From positions 1-52,524 of the forward strand of contig JAGAJN010000019.1 of NCBI GenBank assembly GCA_017828975.1: DNA of 52,524 nt, written 5' to 3'. This DNA is from Oscillospiraceae bacterium (GTDB lineage: Bacteria > Bacillota > Clostridia > Oscillospirales > Ruminococcaceae). This document shows positions 32,907 to 41,570 of the stretch, in pieces (the stretch's first letter is position 1; every line of letters starts with the position of its first letter). The notes under the pieces are model-generated. The model had not been told where the DNA came from, ran no database searches, and saw only the letters and a list, made by a program, of their open reading frames with translations. The position numbers and the translations under genes were made by a program.

Positions 32907-34316
32907 GTGAAAGAGATTAACATTAACGGTTCGGTCATGAAATGCTATCCCCTGACAGCTGCGCAGAGGCTTCACCATTACACGGTGAAATATTGTCCCC
33001 GTCAGCAGGTGCTTAACATCGGTACGGGACTTTATGTCAAGGAGGACACCGATTTCAGGATACTGAAAAAGGCCATTTACAAGGCGTATGAGCGTTTTGA
33101 GTCTATGCGTCTGAGATTTATTGAGGACGAGGACGGAACCGTTTATCAGTATGTTGTCCCCTTTGAGGAAAGAGAAATTGGCTTCTGCGATTTCTCCAAC
33201 TGGAGAGAGGAAGCAGCCCACGACGAAATGAGAAAGTGGACTGCCGAGCCGTTCCCCCGCTACAATTCGCCTATGAACAAGGTGGTTATGATAAAGCTGC
33301 CCGGCGGATACAACGGAATTTATCTGAAGGTAGACCATATGACAATGGATTCCAGCTCCATTATCGGCTTTGACAGAGATGTGCTTGAGCTGTACTGTGC
33401 GGAAAAGTACGGCACACCCTACCCGAAGCCCATGCAGTCCTATATCAAGTGCATTGAAAAGGATCTGGCGTATGAGGCAGATTCCCCCGCAAAGCTGAAG
33501 GACAGCGAGTTCTTCGCCAAAGAAATTGCAGGCAGTGAGCCTATGTACACCGATTTCACGGGAATGGGCAGACTGCTCACTCAGCGCCGTGAAACAGGCG
33601 ATCCCAACCTGCGTTCCGCAATCATCACCTCCGACAGTCTGGACGCTTCCATTTCCGTTTATCACCTTGAAAAGGACCCCTCCGACAGACTTATGCAGTT
33701 CTGCCTTGACAACAATGTGCCTATGGCAAGCCTGCTGTTAATGGGTCTGAGAACGGTGCTTTCCAAGTTCAACAACGACGAGAAGGACGTTTCCGTCAAG
33801 AGCAATGTTGCAAGAAGAGGTACTCTCCTTGAAAAGCGTTCGGGCGGTACAAGAATTCACTTCTTCCCCCTGAGAACCATTATCGAGCCGGAAACCACCT
33901 TCCTTGACGCTATCAGAATTATCCAGACCGAGCAGAACAAGCTCTTCCACCACGCAAACAAGGACCCCATCGCCCTGACAATGGAGCGTTCAAAGCATTG
34001 GAAGCTTCGTCCCGGCGCAAGCTACGAGAGCATCAGCCTTACATATCAGCCCCTGACTCTCCAGCAGAAGGAGGCGGATATTCCCGATGTTCAGTATAAG
34101 AGCTTCTGGTACACAAACGGTGTTGCCGCTCAGCCTCTTTATCTGACTGTTATGCACCGTGTTGAGGACAATGGTCTGGACTTCAATTTCGAGTACAAAA
34201 AGGCTGTTGTTACCGAGTCTGAGATGGAATATCTGTATTACTATCTCTGCCGTGTTCTGTTCAGAGGTATCGAAAACCATAACCGCACTGTGGGCGAAAT
34301 TCTTGAAATGATTTGA
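32907..34316 (+). CDS. Free-standing NRPS condensation-type acyltransferase
   Basis: 469 residues, the size of a lone condensation domain. The catalytic motif HHxxxDG is present as DHMTMDS (His144 and Asp148 kept; first His changed to Asp, Gly to Ser), as in stand-alone acyltransferases (PapA/wax-ester types). 'GLRTVLSKFNNDEKDVSVKSNVARRGT' and the 'LTYQPLTLQ' stretch follow the C-domain pattern. The start is GTG-32907, behind GGGAG. It would join an acyl group from the carrier protein encoded next door to an amine or alcohol. Confidence 0.85.
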   Translation: MKEININGSVMKCYPLTAAQRLHHYTVKYCPRQQVLNIGTGLYVKEDTDFRILKKAIYKAYERFESMRLRFIEDEDGTVYQYVVPFEEREIGFCDFSNWREEAAHDEMRKWTAEPFPRYNSPMNKVVMIKLPGGYNGIYLKVDHMTMDSSSIIGFDRDVLELYCAEKYGTPYPKPMQSYIKCIEKDLAYEADSPAKLKDSEFFAKEIAGSEPMYTDFTGMGRLLTQRRETGDPNLRSAIITSDSLDASISVYHLEKDPSDRLMQFCLDNNVPMASLLLMGLRTVLSKFNNDEKDVSVKSNVARRGTLLEKRSGGTRIHFFPLRTIIEPETTFLDAIRIIQTEQNKLFHHANKDPIALTMERSKHWKLRPGASYESISLTYQPLTLQQKEADIPDVQYKSFWYTNGVAAQPLYLTVMHRVEDNGLDFNFEYKKAVVTESEMEYLYYYLCRVLFRGIENHNRTVGEILEMI

Positions 34317-34363
34317 TATTCCCATAAATTATGACCGAAAATACTATATTGGAGGATAAAAAA

Positions 34364-34591
34364 ATGCTTGAAAAAATGAAAGAGCTTATCTGCAACTATG
34401 TTGACGTTGACCCCGAAACCATCACAGACGATTCCAGATTTATCGAGGACTTAGGCTTTAACTCCTTCGATTTTATGAGCCTTCTGGGCGAGCTGGAAAA
34501 CGAGCTTGGCATTACCGTTGACGAGCAGGAGGTAGTTAATATCCACACAGTCGGTGAAGCCGTTAAGTACATCGAGTCCCGCAAGGCTTGA
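34364..34591 (+). CDS. Acyl/peptidyl carrier protein
   Basis: 75 residues. Four-helix ACP with DLGFNSFDFMSLL around Ser34, the phosphopantetheine site (N-S-F instead of the usual D-S-L), and the 'ITVDEQEVVNIHTVGEAVKYI' C-terminal half. A longer frame starts at 34331; ATG-34364 has GGAGG 9 bases upstream. It is 15 bases from the ligase gene and 47 from the condensation gene. It is probably the dedicated carrier of this pathway rather than the fatty-acid-synthesis ACP. Confidence 0.92.
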   Translation: MLEKMKELICNYVDVDPETITDDSRFIEDLGFNSFDFMSLLGELENELGITVDEQEVVNIHTVGEAVKYIESRKA

Positions 34592-34606
34592 TTTGAGGAG
34601 GATAAT

Positions 34607-36157
34607 ATGGACAAGAACAATATCAAAACACTTGCAGATCTGGTCAGACTTGCTGCCGAGGAATACGGCGAAAAGGCATACATAAAGGAAAAGGCTGACA
34701 ATGGCATAGCCGAAACCTCCTTCAATAAATTCTACGAAAACGCTATGAAGGTAAACGCCTTCATCAAGGACGTTTCAAAGGGGAACAAGGTCCACGCTGC
34801 CGTTATCGGTCCCACAAGTGCGGCTTATCTGGAGTGCTATTTCGGAACAGTTCTGGACGGAAATGTTATCGTTCCGCTGGACGCTCAGCTGGCTTGCCCC
34901 GACATCTGCGAGCTGATAAACCGTTCCGATTCGGAGATATTCTTCTATGATTCAAGATACACTCCCATGATCGAGCTTATCAAGAAAAGCTGTCCCGCTG
35001 TACATACTTATGTGTCATTGCAGGCTTGCGAGGGTGCGGACAATGTTCTTCCCGATATTCTTGACAAGTATCAGCCGACAGAGGGCAAGGACGCTGTTCC
35101 CGATGCACTTGCTTCTATCGTTTACACCTCGGGCACAACGGGCAAGCCCAAGGGCGTAATGCTCACCCACGGCAATTTCGTGGATAACACCACCTGTCAG
35201 GACAACGAAAGCTCTCCCGAGGACGAGCTGCTGACGGTTCTGCCCGTTCACCACGTTTACTGCTTCACCTGCGATATTCTCCTTTCCCTGAGATACGGTG
35301 CGACGGTCTGCGTCAATGATTCGCTGCTGAGAATTGCGGCAAATCTCAAGCTTTTCCGTCCGACGCTTATGCTGCTTGTCCCCATGATCGCAGAAACCAT
35401 TTACAAGCAGATAATGGCTGCTTCAAAGGCAAAGCCCGACGTTCCTCCCGCTATGATAGCACAGGCTGTTTTCGGCGGACGCTTAAAGGGAATTTACAGC
35501 GGCGGAGCATATCTCAGCCCCGAGCTTATCAAGGGATATAACGCCCTCGGTCTGCCTATTGCACAGGGCTACGGCATGACCGAATGTTCACCGAGAATTT
35601 CCACAGCGACCTTGCAGGACGAGTACAGCGAAGCAGTCGGCACTATCGTAAACCGCTGCGAGGTACGCATTGTTGACGGCGAAATTACCGCAAAGAGTCC
35701 CTCCGTTATGAAGGGCTACTACAAGGACGAAGCCGCAACCGCCGAAGCGCTTGATTCCGAAGGCTGGCTGCACACGGGCGACCTTGGCTACGTTGACGAG
35801 AAAAACCGCATCTTCATCACAGGCAGAAAGAAAAATCTTATTATCCTCAGCAACGGCGAGAATGTATCTCCCGAGGAGCTGGAAAACAAGTTTGCTATGG
35901 TCGACAAGGTTAAGGAAGTTCTGGTATATGCCGAGGACGGCGTTATTACCGCCGAGATTTTCCCGAATCTTGACATTTACGGCGAAGCTGACGACAAGAC
36001 TATCGGCGCAGACCTCAATCAGCTTATTATGGAGATAAACAAGACTCTGACTTCCTCCAAAACTATCCGCAGAATCCGTCTGAGAAGAGTGGAATTTGAC
36101 AAGACCACATCTAAGAAGATAAGAAGAAATCAGACCGTTCAGGGCGAGATCGTTTGA
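34607..36157 (+). CDS. Acyl-AMP ligase (AMP-binding, ANL superfamily)
   Basis: 516 residues. The P-loop YTSGTTGKPKGV (~170), GYGMTECSP (~320), WLHTGDLGY (~385), RKKNLIILSNGENVSPEE (~405) and the C-terminal 'TTSKKIRRN' Lys-rich adenylation motif are all present. The overall style is that of fatty-acid/ACP ligases rather than amino-acid adenylation domains. It would activate an acid with ATP and load it onto the adjacent carrier protein. It starts 15 bases after the ACP stop, and a strong terminator ends the operon. Confidence 0.92.
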   Translation: MDKNNIKTLADLVRLAAEEYGEKAYIKEKADNGIAETSFNKFYENAMKVNAFIKDVSKGNKVHAAVIGPTSAAYLECYFGTVLDGNVIVPLDAQLACPDICELINRSDSEIFFYDSRYTPMIELIKKSCPAVHTYVSLQACEGADNVLPDILDKYQPTEGKDAVPDALASIVYTSGTTGKPKGVMLTHGNFVDNTTCQDNESSPEDELLTVLPVHHVYCFTCDILLSLRYGATVCVNDSLLRIAANLKLFRPTLMLLVPMIAETIYKQIMAASKAKPDVPPAMIAQAVFGGRLKGIYSGGAYLSPELIKGYNALGLPIAQGYGMTECSPRISTATLQDEYSEAVGTIVNRCEVRIVDGEITAKSPSVMKGYYKDEAATAEALDSEGWLHTGDLGYVDEKNRIFITGRKKNLIILSNGENVSPEELENKFAMVDKVKEVLVYAEDGVITAEIFPNLDIYGEADDKTIGADLNQLIMEINKTLTSSKTIRRIRLRRVEFDKTTSKKIRRNQTVQGEIV

Positions 36158-36178
36158 TAATTTCCACTAAATAAAAAT

Positions 36179-36215
36179 GTCCCCCACCGATAATTTCGAT
36201 GGGGGACAATCTTTT
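36179..36215. terminator. Bidirectional terminator between the ligase and ackA
   Basis: TGTCCCCCA (36179-36187) pairs with TGGGGGACA (36200-36208), followed by TCTTTTT. The convergent gene ends 20 bases further. Confidence 0.85.
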
Positions 36216-36229
36216 TATATCCGAAAAAA

Positions 36230-37429
36230 TTACTTGGAAATAAGCGCAAGTGTATCTCTTGCAATAAGCAGCTCCTCGTTGGTGGGAACTACCCAAACCT
36301 CAACCTTGGAATCGTCTGCGGAGATCTTGCAGAGCTTTCCTCTCAGACCGTCATTCTTGGAAGCGTCCAGCTTGATGCCGAGATAGTCCATATTTGCGCA
36401 GACATCGGCTCTTACATCGGGAGCGTTCTCACCGATACCGCCTGTGAAGATAACAGCGTCAAGACCGTTCATAACAGCGGCAAAGCTTCCGATATACTTC
36501 TTTATCTCGTAACGGAGCATTTCGCCCGCAAGGATAGCTCTCTTGTCGCCCTTTGCGGCAGCTGCGGCAATATCTCTGTTGTCGCTGGAAATGCCCGAAA
36601 TTCCGAGGAAACCGGACTTCTTGTTCAGATAATCGCTCATCTGGTCTGCGGTAAGACCCAGCTTCTTCTGAACGAATTCAACTGCGGAGGGGTCAACGGC
36701 ACCGCTTCGTGTTCCCATGATAACGCCGTCAAGGGGAGTGAAGCCCATGGTTGTATCGATGGACTTTCCGCCTTCGATAGCGGTGATGGAGGAACCGTTT
36801 CCGAGATGACAGGAAACGATCTTCAGGTCCTTGATGTCCCTGCCCATTGCATCTGCAAGAGCGGCGGAAACAAAACGGTGAGATGTGCCGTGGAAGCCGT
36901 ATTTTCTTACGTGAAGTCTTTCATAGCACTCATAAGGCAGACCGAACATATAAGCCTTTTCGGGCATTGTCTGATGGAATGCGGTATCGAACACAACTAC
37001 CTGAGGACAGCTTGCGGGGATAACCTTCTTGCAGGCTCTCAGAGCAAGTGCATGAGGGTGATTATGTACGGGAGCAAGCTCGGACAGACCGTCGATCTTG
37101 TCGATAACTTTGTCGGTAACGAGAGTTGTTTCGCTGAACACCTCTGCACCCTGTACTATTCTGTGACCTACTGCGGAAATTTCGTCCATGGACTTGATAA
37201 CGGCAGCGTCGCCTGTGGTCAGTACCTCGACCAACTTCTCAAAAGCTTCGGTATGTGTGGGGAAATTGCAGTCGGCGTCGAATGTGCGGCCGTCGCCTGT
37301 TTTGTGGGAAACGTGTCCGTCAATGCCGATACGGTCGCAGTTGCCCTTTGCAAGAACGCTTTCGTTATCCATATCAATAAGCTGATATTTCAGCGAGGAG
37401 CTTCCTGCGTTTACAACGAGAATCAACAT
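36230..37429 (-). CDS. ackA: Acetate kinase
   Basis: 399 residues, the normal AckA length. 'LVVNAGSSSLKYQLID' (N-terminal), 'GHRIVQGAE', 'HNHPHALALRACKK', 'VFDTAFHQTMPEKAY', 'HGTSHRFVS', 'CHLGNGSSITAI' and 'FTGGIGENAP' are the acetokinase signatures. It makes ATP from acetyl phosphate and ADP. There is no pta gene nearby. The start is ATG-37429 with AAAGGTGA; the frame opens four codons earlier. It has its own promoter. Confidence 0.96.
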   Translation of the reverse strand: MLILVVNAGSSSLKYQLIDMDNESVLAKGNCDRIGIDGHVSHKTGDGRTFDADCNFPTHTEAFEKLVEVLTTGDAAVIKSMDEISAVGHRIVQGAEVFSETTLVTDKVIDKIDGLSELAPVHNHPHALALRACKKVIPASCPQVVVFDTAFHQTMPEKAYMFGLPYECYERLHVRKYGFHGTSHRFVSAALADAMGRDIKDLKIVSCHLGNGSSITAIEGGKSIDTTMGFTPLDGVIMGTRSGAVDPSAVEFVQKKLGLTADQMSDYLNKKSGFLGISGISSDNRDIAAAAAKGDKRAILAGEMLRYEIKKYIGSFAAVMNGLDAVIFTGGIGENAPDVRADVCANMDYLGIKLDASKNDGLRGKLCKISADDSKVEVWVVPTNEELLIARDTLALISK

Positions 37430-37469
37430 AGTAAAATTCACCTTTCACATTAAAATTGTACTAACCTAC

Positions 37470-37498
37470 ATTTTACCACATTATCCGCCGAAAATCAA
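37470..37498 (-). promoter_or_regulatory. Promoter of ackA
   Basis: On the minus strand, TTGATT (37493-37498), a 17-base spacer and TAAAAT (37470-37475). Confidence 0.65.
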
Positions 37499-37526
37499 GC
37501 ATTTACAATAAATTTTTTCACATTCT

Positions 37527-38075
37527 TTACTTTGGATTTTTCGCCATTTCGCTGTAAAATTCGCTGAGCTTGCCCGCAATTTCCGCTTTAAGCAGCATAC
37601 AGTCCGCTTCAAGGGAACGGTTTGCGTACACGCCCTTGGACGCCAGAGCATACGCCTTGTCTGCCCGTGAAATGGCGGCGGGGTAGTCCTTTTCGGTGTG
37701 CGACTCCTTTGCAAGCTCGTAATATGCCCTTGCCAGAAGTGCGGAAAATTCGTCGTTCATAAGCCCCATGGCAAGAGAATCCTCCGCAAGGTCGGCAGCC
37801 TCCCGCCAGAAGCCTTCACGGATAAGCTGCTTGGTGCTTTCTAAGCGTCTGACGGTATCGTCCGCAGAGGTCTCCTCGGTGGGCATTAGGCTTGTGAGGT
37901 TCAGCCCAAGGGTTTTCGCCAGATATTCCAGCGTTTTTACCGAGGGCGTTGCCGTGCCGCTTTCGATCTGGCTGAGCATATTTCGTGTGATAAAATCGCC
38001 CACGACCTCACTCTGGGTCATTTTCTTTGCCAGCCTTGCTTCCTTTATCTTTTTGCCCAGCTCGATAGGGTCCAT
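37527..38075 (-). CDS. XRE-type regulator with a tetratricopeptide-like helical domain
   Basis: 182 residues. The N-terminal helix-turn-helix (residues ~8-60: 'IKEARLAKKMTQSEVVGD… MLSQIESGTATPSVKTLEYLAKTLG') is followed by TPR-like helices ('WREAADLAEDSLAMG', 'SALLARAYYELAK'). This arrangement is common in small regulators of the Rgg/PlcR type and in orphan sensors. GGGAGGA precedes the ATG. It is upstream of ackA and in the same direction, and could regulate it, but the link is only positional. Confidence 0.88.
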   Translation of the reverse strand: MDPIELGKKIKEARLAKKMTQSEVVGDFITRNMLSQIESGTATPSVKTLEYLAKTLGLNLTSLMPTEETSADDTVRRLESTKQLIREGFWREAADLAEDSLAMGLMNDEFSALLARAYYELAKESHTEKDYPAAISRADKAYALASKGVYANRSLEADCMLLKAEIAGKLSEFYSEMAKNPK

Positions 38076-38109
38076 AGTACTCCTCCCTTTTAATAATGTG
38101 AAGCGTGAA

Positions 38110-38363
38110 GTTATTAGTGTTGAGTGTTGAATGATGAATGTTGAATTTTTAAATAGACGTATTTTGCCGATAATTTAACACTTAACATTGCAAATAATGT
38201 TAGGGAAATACTGATTAATGGGTGTTCCCCCGCCTAGATACGTCACTCAGGCAGCAAGAAAAATGAAATTATTGATTAATTCAGTAGTTCCTTGTGTTGA
38301 GTATTTAATGAGCCGCATTTTGCTGATAATTCAACACTCAACTCTCAACACTTAACACTAGTA
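38110..38363. repeat. Inverted-repeat element with heptamer arms and embedded hairpin repeat, copy B
   Basis: The outer arms (~38113-38150 and ~38328-38362) consist of period-7 degenerate units (TGTTGAG/TGTTGAA) in inverted orientation. Within lies the repeat of 1645-1716 in the opposite orientation (38202-38256), here lacking part of the hairpin. It has no ORF and fills the 500-bp gap between two genes. Confidence 0.65.
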
Positions 38364-38513
38364 AATATGATTTACATATATTTTAGCAGATTTATTTTGG
38401 AATTGCAAGGGGTTTTTCAAAATATTTTCCCGTACAAGCCCTGTATCGTGTACAAAAAATCACTATGCAAATTGTGCAACAGTAACAAACCGTAAAAATC
38501 GTATCAAAACATA

Positions 38514-38542
38514 TTGACATTTTGTGATGAATATCTTATAAT
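38514..38542 (+). promoter_or_regulatory. Promoter of the NfeD/flotillin operon
   Basis: Consensus TTGACA (38514-38519), a 17-base spacer and TATAAT (38537-38542), 32 bases before the ATG. Confidence 0.88.
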
Positions 38543-38574
38543 TTAAGTAAATACAATTTACGGAGGGGATCGGT

Positions 38575-39234
38575 ATGAGTGAATGGTGGGACGGTCTTGA
38601 TTCAATTTTGAAGGTGCTGTACTGCATAGCCGTTCCGTCCTCGCTTATCCTTATAATTCAGACGATAATTTCGCTCTGCGGAATAGGCGACGGCGGCTCG
38701 GGAATTGAAGTGAGCGACACCTCGGGGCTTGACATGGGCGATATTCCCGACGATCTGCCCGATATGTCTGCAGATGTTGACACGGATATTTCCGATATGA
38801 GCGACGGGGGAAATCCCGCCGATGTCGGTGCGCTGCGGCTGTTTACATTGCAGACGGTCATTGCGTTCCTGACGGTGTTCAGCTGGGTTTCCATAATCTC
38901 CTACGGCGGCGGAACTCCCGCATTTGCGGCAATGCTTATCGGTGCGGCGTTCGGTGCGGCGGCAATGTTCGGTGTGGCAAAGATAATGAGCCTGTCCAAA
39001 AAGCTGTCGGAAAGCGGAACTATCGAGCTGAAAAACGCCCTGGGCGAGCATGGAACGGTCTACCTGACTATCCCGCCCGCAGGCAGCGGAGAGGGAAAGG
39101 TCACGCTGACCATACAGGGCAGATTTATGGAGCTTCCCGCTGTTCAGGACGGCAGAGAGCCGCTGAAAACGGGCGCGTCCGTGCGAATTATTGACCTTCG
39201 GGGAGATACCTTAGTCATCGAAAAAGAGGACTAA
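38575..39234 (+). CDS. NfeD-like membrane protein
   Basis: 219 residues. An N-terminal helix (~15-35), an acidic Asp/Gly-rich linker (~38-80), two more helices (~88-135) and a C-terminal beta-barrel (~150-218: 'GEHGTVYLTIPPAGSGEGKVTLTIQGRFMEL… GASVRIIDLRGDTLVI') give the short-NfeD OB-fold layout. It is 29 bases from the flotillin gene. By analogy with YuaF-YuaG of Bacillus it partners flotillin in membrane microdomains. GGAGGGG precedes the ATG. Confidence 0.85.
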   Translation: MSEWWDGLDSILKVLYCIAVPSSLILIIQTIISLCGIGDGGSGIEVSDTSGLDMGDIPDDLPDMSADVDTDISDMSDGGNPADVGALRLFTLQTVIAFLTVFSWVSIISYGGGTPAFAAMLIGAAFGAAAMFGVAKIMSLSKKLSESGTIELKNALGEHGTVYLTIPPAGSGEGKVTLTIQGRFMELPAVQDGREPLKTGASVRIIDLRGDTLVIEKED

Positions 39235-39263
39235 ATTAAAAACATTTTTAGGGAGGAATTATT

Positions 39264-40889
39264 ATGGGTGGATTTGAAGTATTAACAGCGGTGGTAATTA
39301 TTGCGGCGGTGCTGCTGGCGGCGATAATTGCATTGCTTTCGAGATTTCGGAAATGTCCCTCGGACAAGGTCCTGGTTATTTACGGTAAGGTCGGAACCGA
39401 CGCAAACGGCGTTACCAAGAGTGCAAAGTGTATTCACGGCGGTGCGGCGTTTATCGTCCCCGTGATACAGTCCTATCAGTATCTTGACCTGACACCTATT
39501 TCCATTAACGTTGACCTGAAAAATGCGCTTTCCAAGCAGAATATCCGTGTTGATGTTCCGTCGAGATTTACCGTGGGAATATCCACCGAGCCGGGCGTTA
39601 TGCAGAATGCGGCTGAAAGACTTCTCGGTCTTAAGATGATGGAAATTCAGGAGCTTGCAAAGGATATTATCTTCGGTCAGCTTCGTCTTGTTATTGCAAC
39701 GATGGACATTGAGGAAATAAATACCGACCGTGACAAGTTCCTTATTGCAGTATCGAATAACGTTGAAATTGAGCTGAAAAAGATCGGTCTGCGGCTTATC
39801 AACGTTAACGTTACCGACATCAACGACGAATCGGGTTACATAGAGGCACTCGGTAAGGAAGCCGCTGCAAAGGCTATCAACGACGCAAGAAAGAGCGTTG
39901 CCGAGCAGGACAGAGATGGTGCTATCGGTGAAGCAAACGCAAGACGTGACCAGAGAATACAGGTCGCAGCCGCCAATGCGTCCGCTATCGAGGGTGAAAA
40001 CAACGCTAAGATAGAGATCGCTCAATCGGAAGCTATCAGACGTCAGAAGGAGCAGGAAGCCAACGCAAAAGCTGAAAACGACGCTAAGATCACCGTTGCT
40101 CAGACGGGCAGAGATGGTGACATCGGTCAGGCAAAGGCTTGGCAGGAGCAGAGAGTTCAGGTCGCAGCCGCAAACGCAGCCGCTATCGAGGGTGAAAACA
40201 ACGCTAAGATAGCAATTGCTCAGTCGGACGCAGCCAGACGTGAAAAGGAAGCGGAAGCCCTCAGAATCGCAACCGCAGCCGAAGCCGTTCAGGCAGCAAA
40301 GGCAAAGGCAGAAGCCTATCAGTCGCAGCAGGAAGCCGAGCTTCGCCGTGCCGAGCTGGAAATGGCAAGCCAGAAGGCTGACATCATCGTAAAGGCGCAG
40401 ATAGAAAAGGAAAAGGCTGAGATAGCCGCAGAAGCCGAAGCCGAGGTCATCAGACGCAAGGCAAAGGGTGAAGCTGATGCCGCATTCGCAAAAATGGCAG
40501 CCGAAGCACGTGGTGCGCAGGAGATCCTCGAAAAGCAGGCAGAGGGTATGCGCAAGCTTATCGAAGCGGCAGGCGGTGACGCAGATTCCGCAGTTAAGCT
40601 TATCGTTGCCGACAAGCTTGAGGAGCTTATGCGTATTCAGGTGGACGCTATCAAGAACATCAAGATCGACAAGGTCACTGTCTGGGACAGCGGCACAAAC
40701 GCCGACGGCAGGAACGCTACCTCCGATTTTATCTCCGGTCTGATGAAGTCCGTACCGCCTATGAATGAGCTGTTCAAGCAGGCGGGAATGGAGCTTCCCG
40801 AGTTCCTCGGCAAGGAGATAGAGAAGGCTGACGATGTGAACGTTCCCGAGGAGGAAAAGGCTGAAATTTCTGACAGTCAGGCTGAATAA
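39264..40889 (+). CDS. Flotillin-like (SPFH) protein
   Basis: 541 residues. One N-terminal membrane helix (~7-27), an SPFH/PHB domain (~30-200), then a long Ala/Glu/Lys/Gln-rich coiled-coil (~205-420) and a C-terminal tail. Within the coiled-coil the 66-residue unit 'QVAAANA…AIEGENNAKI…' occurs twice, and the DNA is duplicated too (198-base period: 39960 and 40158). It assembles in membrane microdomains that affect signalling and secretion. GGAGG precedes the ATG. Confidence 0.9.
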   Translation: MGGFEVLTAVVIIAAVLLAAIIALLSRFRKCPSDKVLVIYGKVGTDANGVTKSAKCIHGGAAFIVPVIQSYQYLDLTPISINVDLKNALSKQNIRVDVPSRFTVGISTEPGVMQNAAERLLGLKMMEIQELAKDIIFGQLRLVIATMDIEEINTDRDKFLIAVSNNVEIELKKIGLRLINVNVTDINDESGYIEALGKEAAAKAINDARKSVAEQDRDGAIGEANARRDQRIQVAAANASAIEGENNAKIEIAQSEAIRRQKEQEANAKAENDAKITVAQTGRDGDIGQAKAWQEQRVQVAAANAAAIEGENNAKIAIAQSDAARREKEAEALRIATAAEAVQAAKAKAEAYQSQQEAELRRAELEMASQKADIIVKAQIEKEKAEIAAEAEAEVIRRKAKGEADAAFAKMAAEARGAQEILEKQAEGMRKLIEAAGGDADSAVKLIVADKLEELMRIQVDAIKNIKIDKVTVWDSGTNADGRNATSDFISGLMKSVPPMNELFKQAGMELPEFLGKEIEKADDVNVPEEEKAEISDSQAE

Positions 40890-40913
40890 TTTTTTCTTAT
40901 AGCAACAAAAATT

Positions 40914-40957
40914 GCTCCCGCCGAGAATTTTCGACCTCTCGGCGGGAGCGTTGTTTT
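40914..40957. terminator. Bidirectional terminator between flotillin and GNAT genes
   Basis: A 12-bp perfect stem GCTCCCGCCGAG / CTCGGCGGGAGC (40914-40925 with 40938-40949), followed by GTTGTTTT; serves both convergent genes. Confidence 0.88.
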
Positions 40958-41399
40958 AAGTATCAATCCTATGTAAATCGTGAATATTCTTATTCCGATA
41001 AACCAAATCATCACGGACGGAAAAGCCCAGCTTCTCCCAAAAGCCGTTGCCGACCTCATTTCTTTGAAATGCCACCAGAGCCACCTTGTTGATGCCCTCC
41101 TTGTCAAGTGCGGACATGGCGTGTTCAGCAAGAGTTTTTCCGATATGCCGACCTCTGTACTCGGGAAGAACGGCGGTGTGATGGATAAATCCCCGTCTGC
41201 CGTCGTGACCTGCCATTATTACGCCGACGATTTTTTCTCCGTCCAGAGCGACAAAGCTTGTGGCGGGGTTGCGCCTGAGATATTTTTCTATGCCCTCACG
41301 GCTGTCATCGGTGGTGTTCAGACCCATTCCCGGCGTGTTTATCCAAAGTTCGTAAACCCCGTCATAATCGGAAATTTTCATTATGCGATATGCTATCAA
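40956..41399 (-). CDS. GNAT-family N-acetyltransferase
   Basis: 147 residues. The start is TTG-41399, chosen because GGAGG lies 8 bases upstream and the following 'YRIMKISDYDGVYELW' is the standard GNAT beta1-alpha1 opening. 'GVIMAGHDGRRGFIHHTAVLPEYRGRHIGKTLAEHAM' gives the acetyl-CoA loop (R-G-R-x-I-G, ~81-87), and 'NEVGNGFWEKLGF' the C-terminal motif. Probably an aminoglycoside- or protein-type acetyltransferase of unknown substrate. Confidence 0.9.
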   Translation of the reverse strand: MIAYRIMKISDYDGVYELWINTPGMGLNTTDDSREGIEKYLRRNPATSFVALDGEKIVGVIMAGHDGRRGFIHHTAVLPEYRGRHIGKTLAEHAMSALDKEGINKVALVAFQRNEVGNGFWEKLGFSVRDDLVYRNKNIHDLHRIDT

Positions 41400-41429
41400 T
41401 TGCCTTTCCTCCCGTTTTTTGATATTTTT

Positions 41430-41458
41430 ATTTTACACAAAAAACTCTGTCAAGTCAA
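41430..41458 (-). promoter_or_regulatory. Promoter of the GNAT gene
   Basis: On the minus strand, TTGACT (41453-41458), a 17-base spacer and TAAAAT (41430-41435). Confidence 0.6.
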
Positions 41459-41461
41459 GCT

Positions 41462-41570
41462 TAATGTTGAGTGTTGAATGTTGAGTGTTGAATTTTGATA
41501 AATCATAGAAATACTGCTCAATGGATATTTCTTATATTTCAACACTCAACTCTCATAACTCAACACTTGC
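41462..41570. repeat. Inverted-repeat element with heptamer arms, short form
   Basis: Arms of degenerate TGTTGAG/TGTTGAA units (about 41464-41495 and 41539-41569) flank a middle with GAAATACTGCTCAATGG, which resembles the core of the repeat at 1645-1716/38202-38256. It lies at the 3' end of the next minus-strand gene. Confidence 0.55.
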
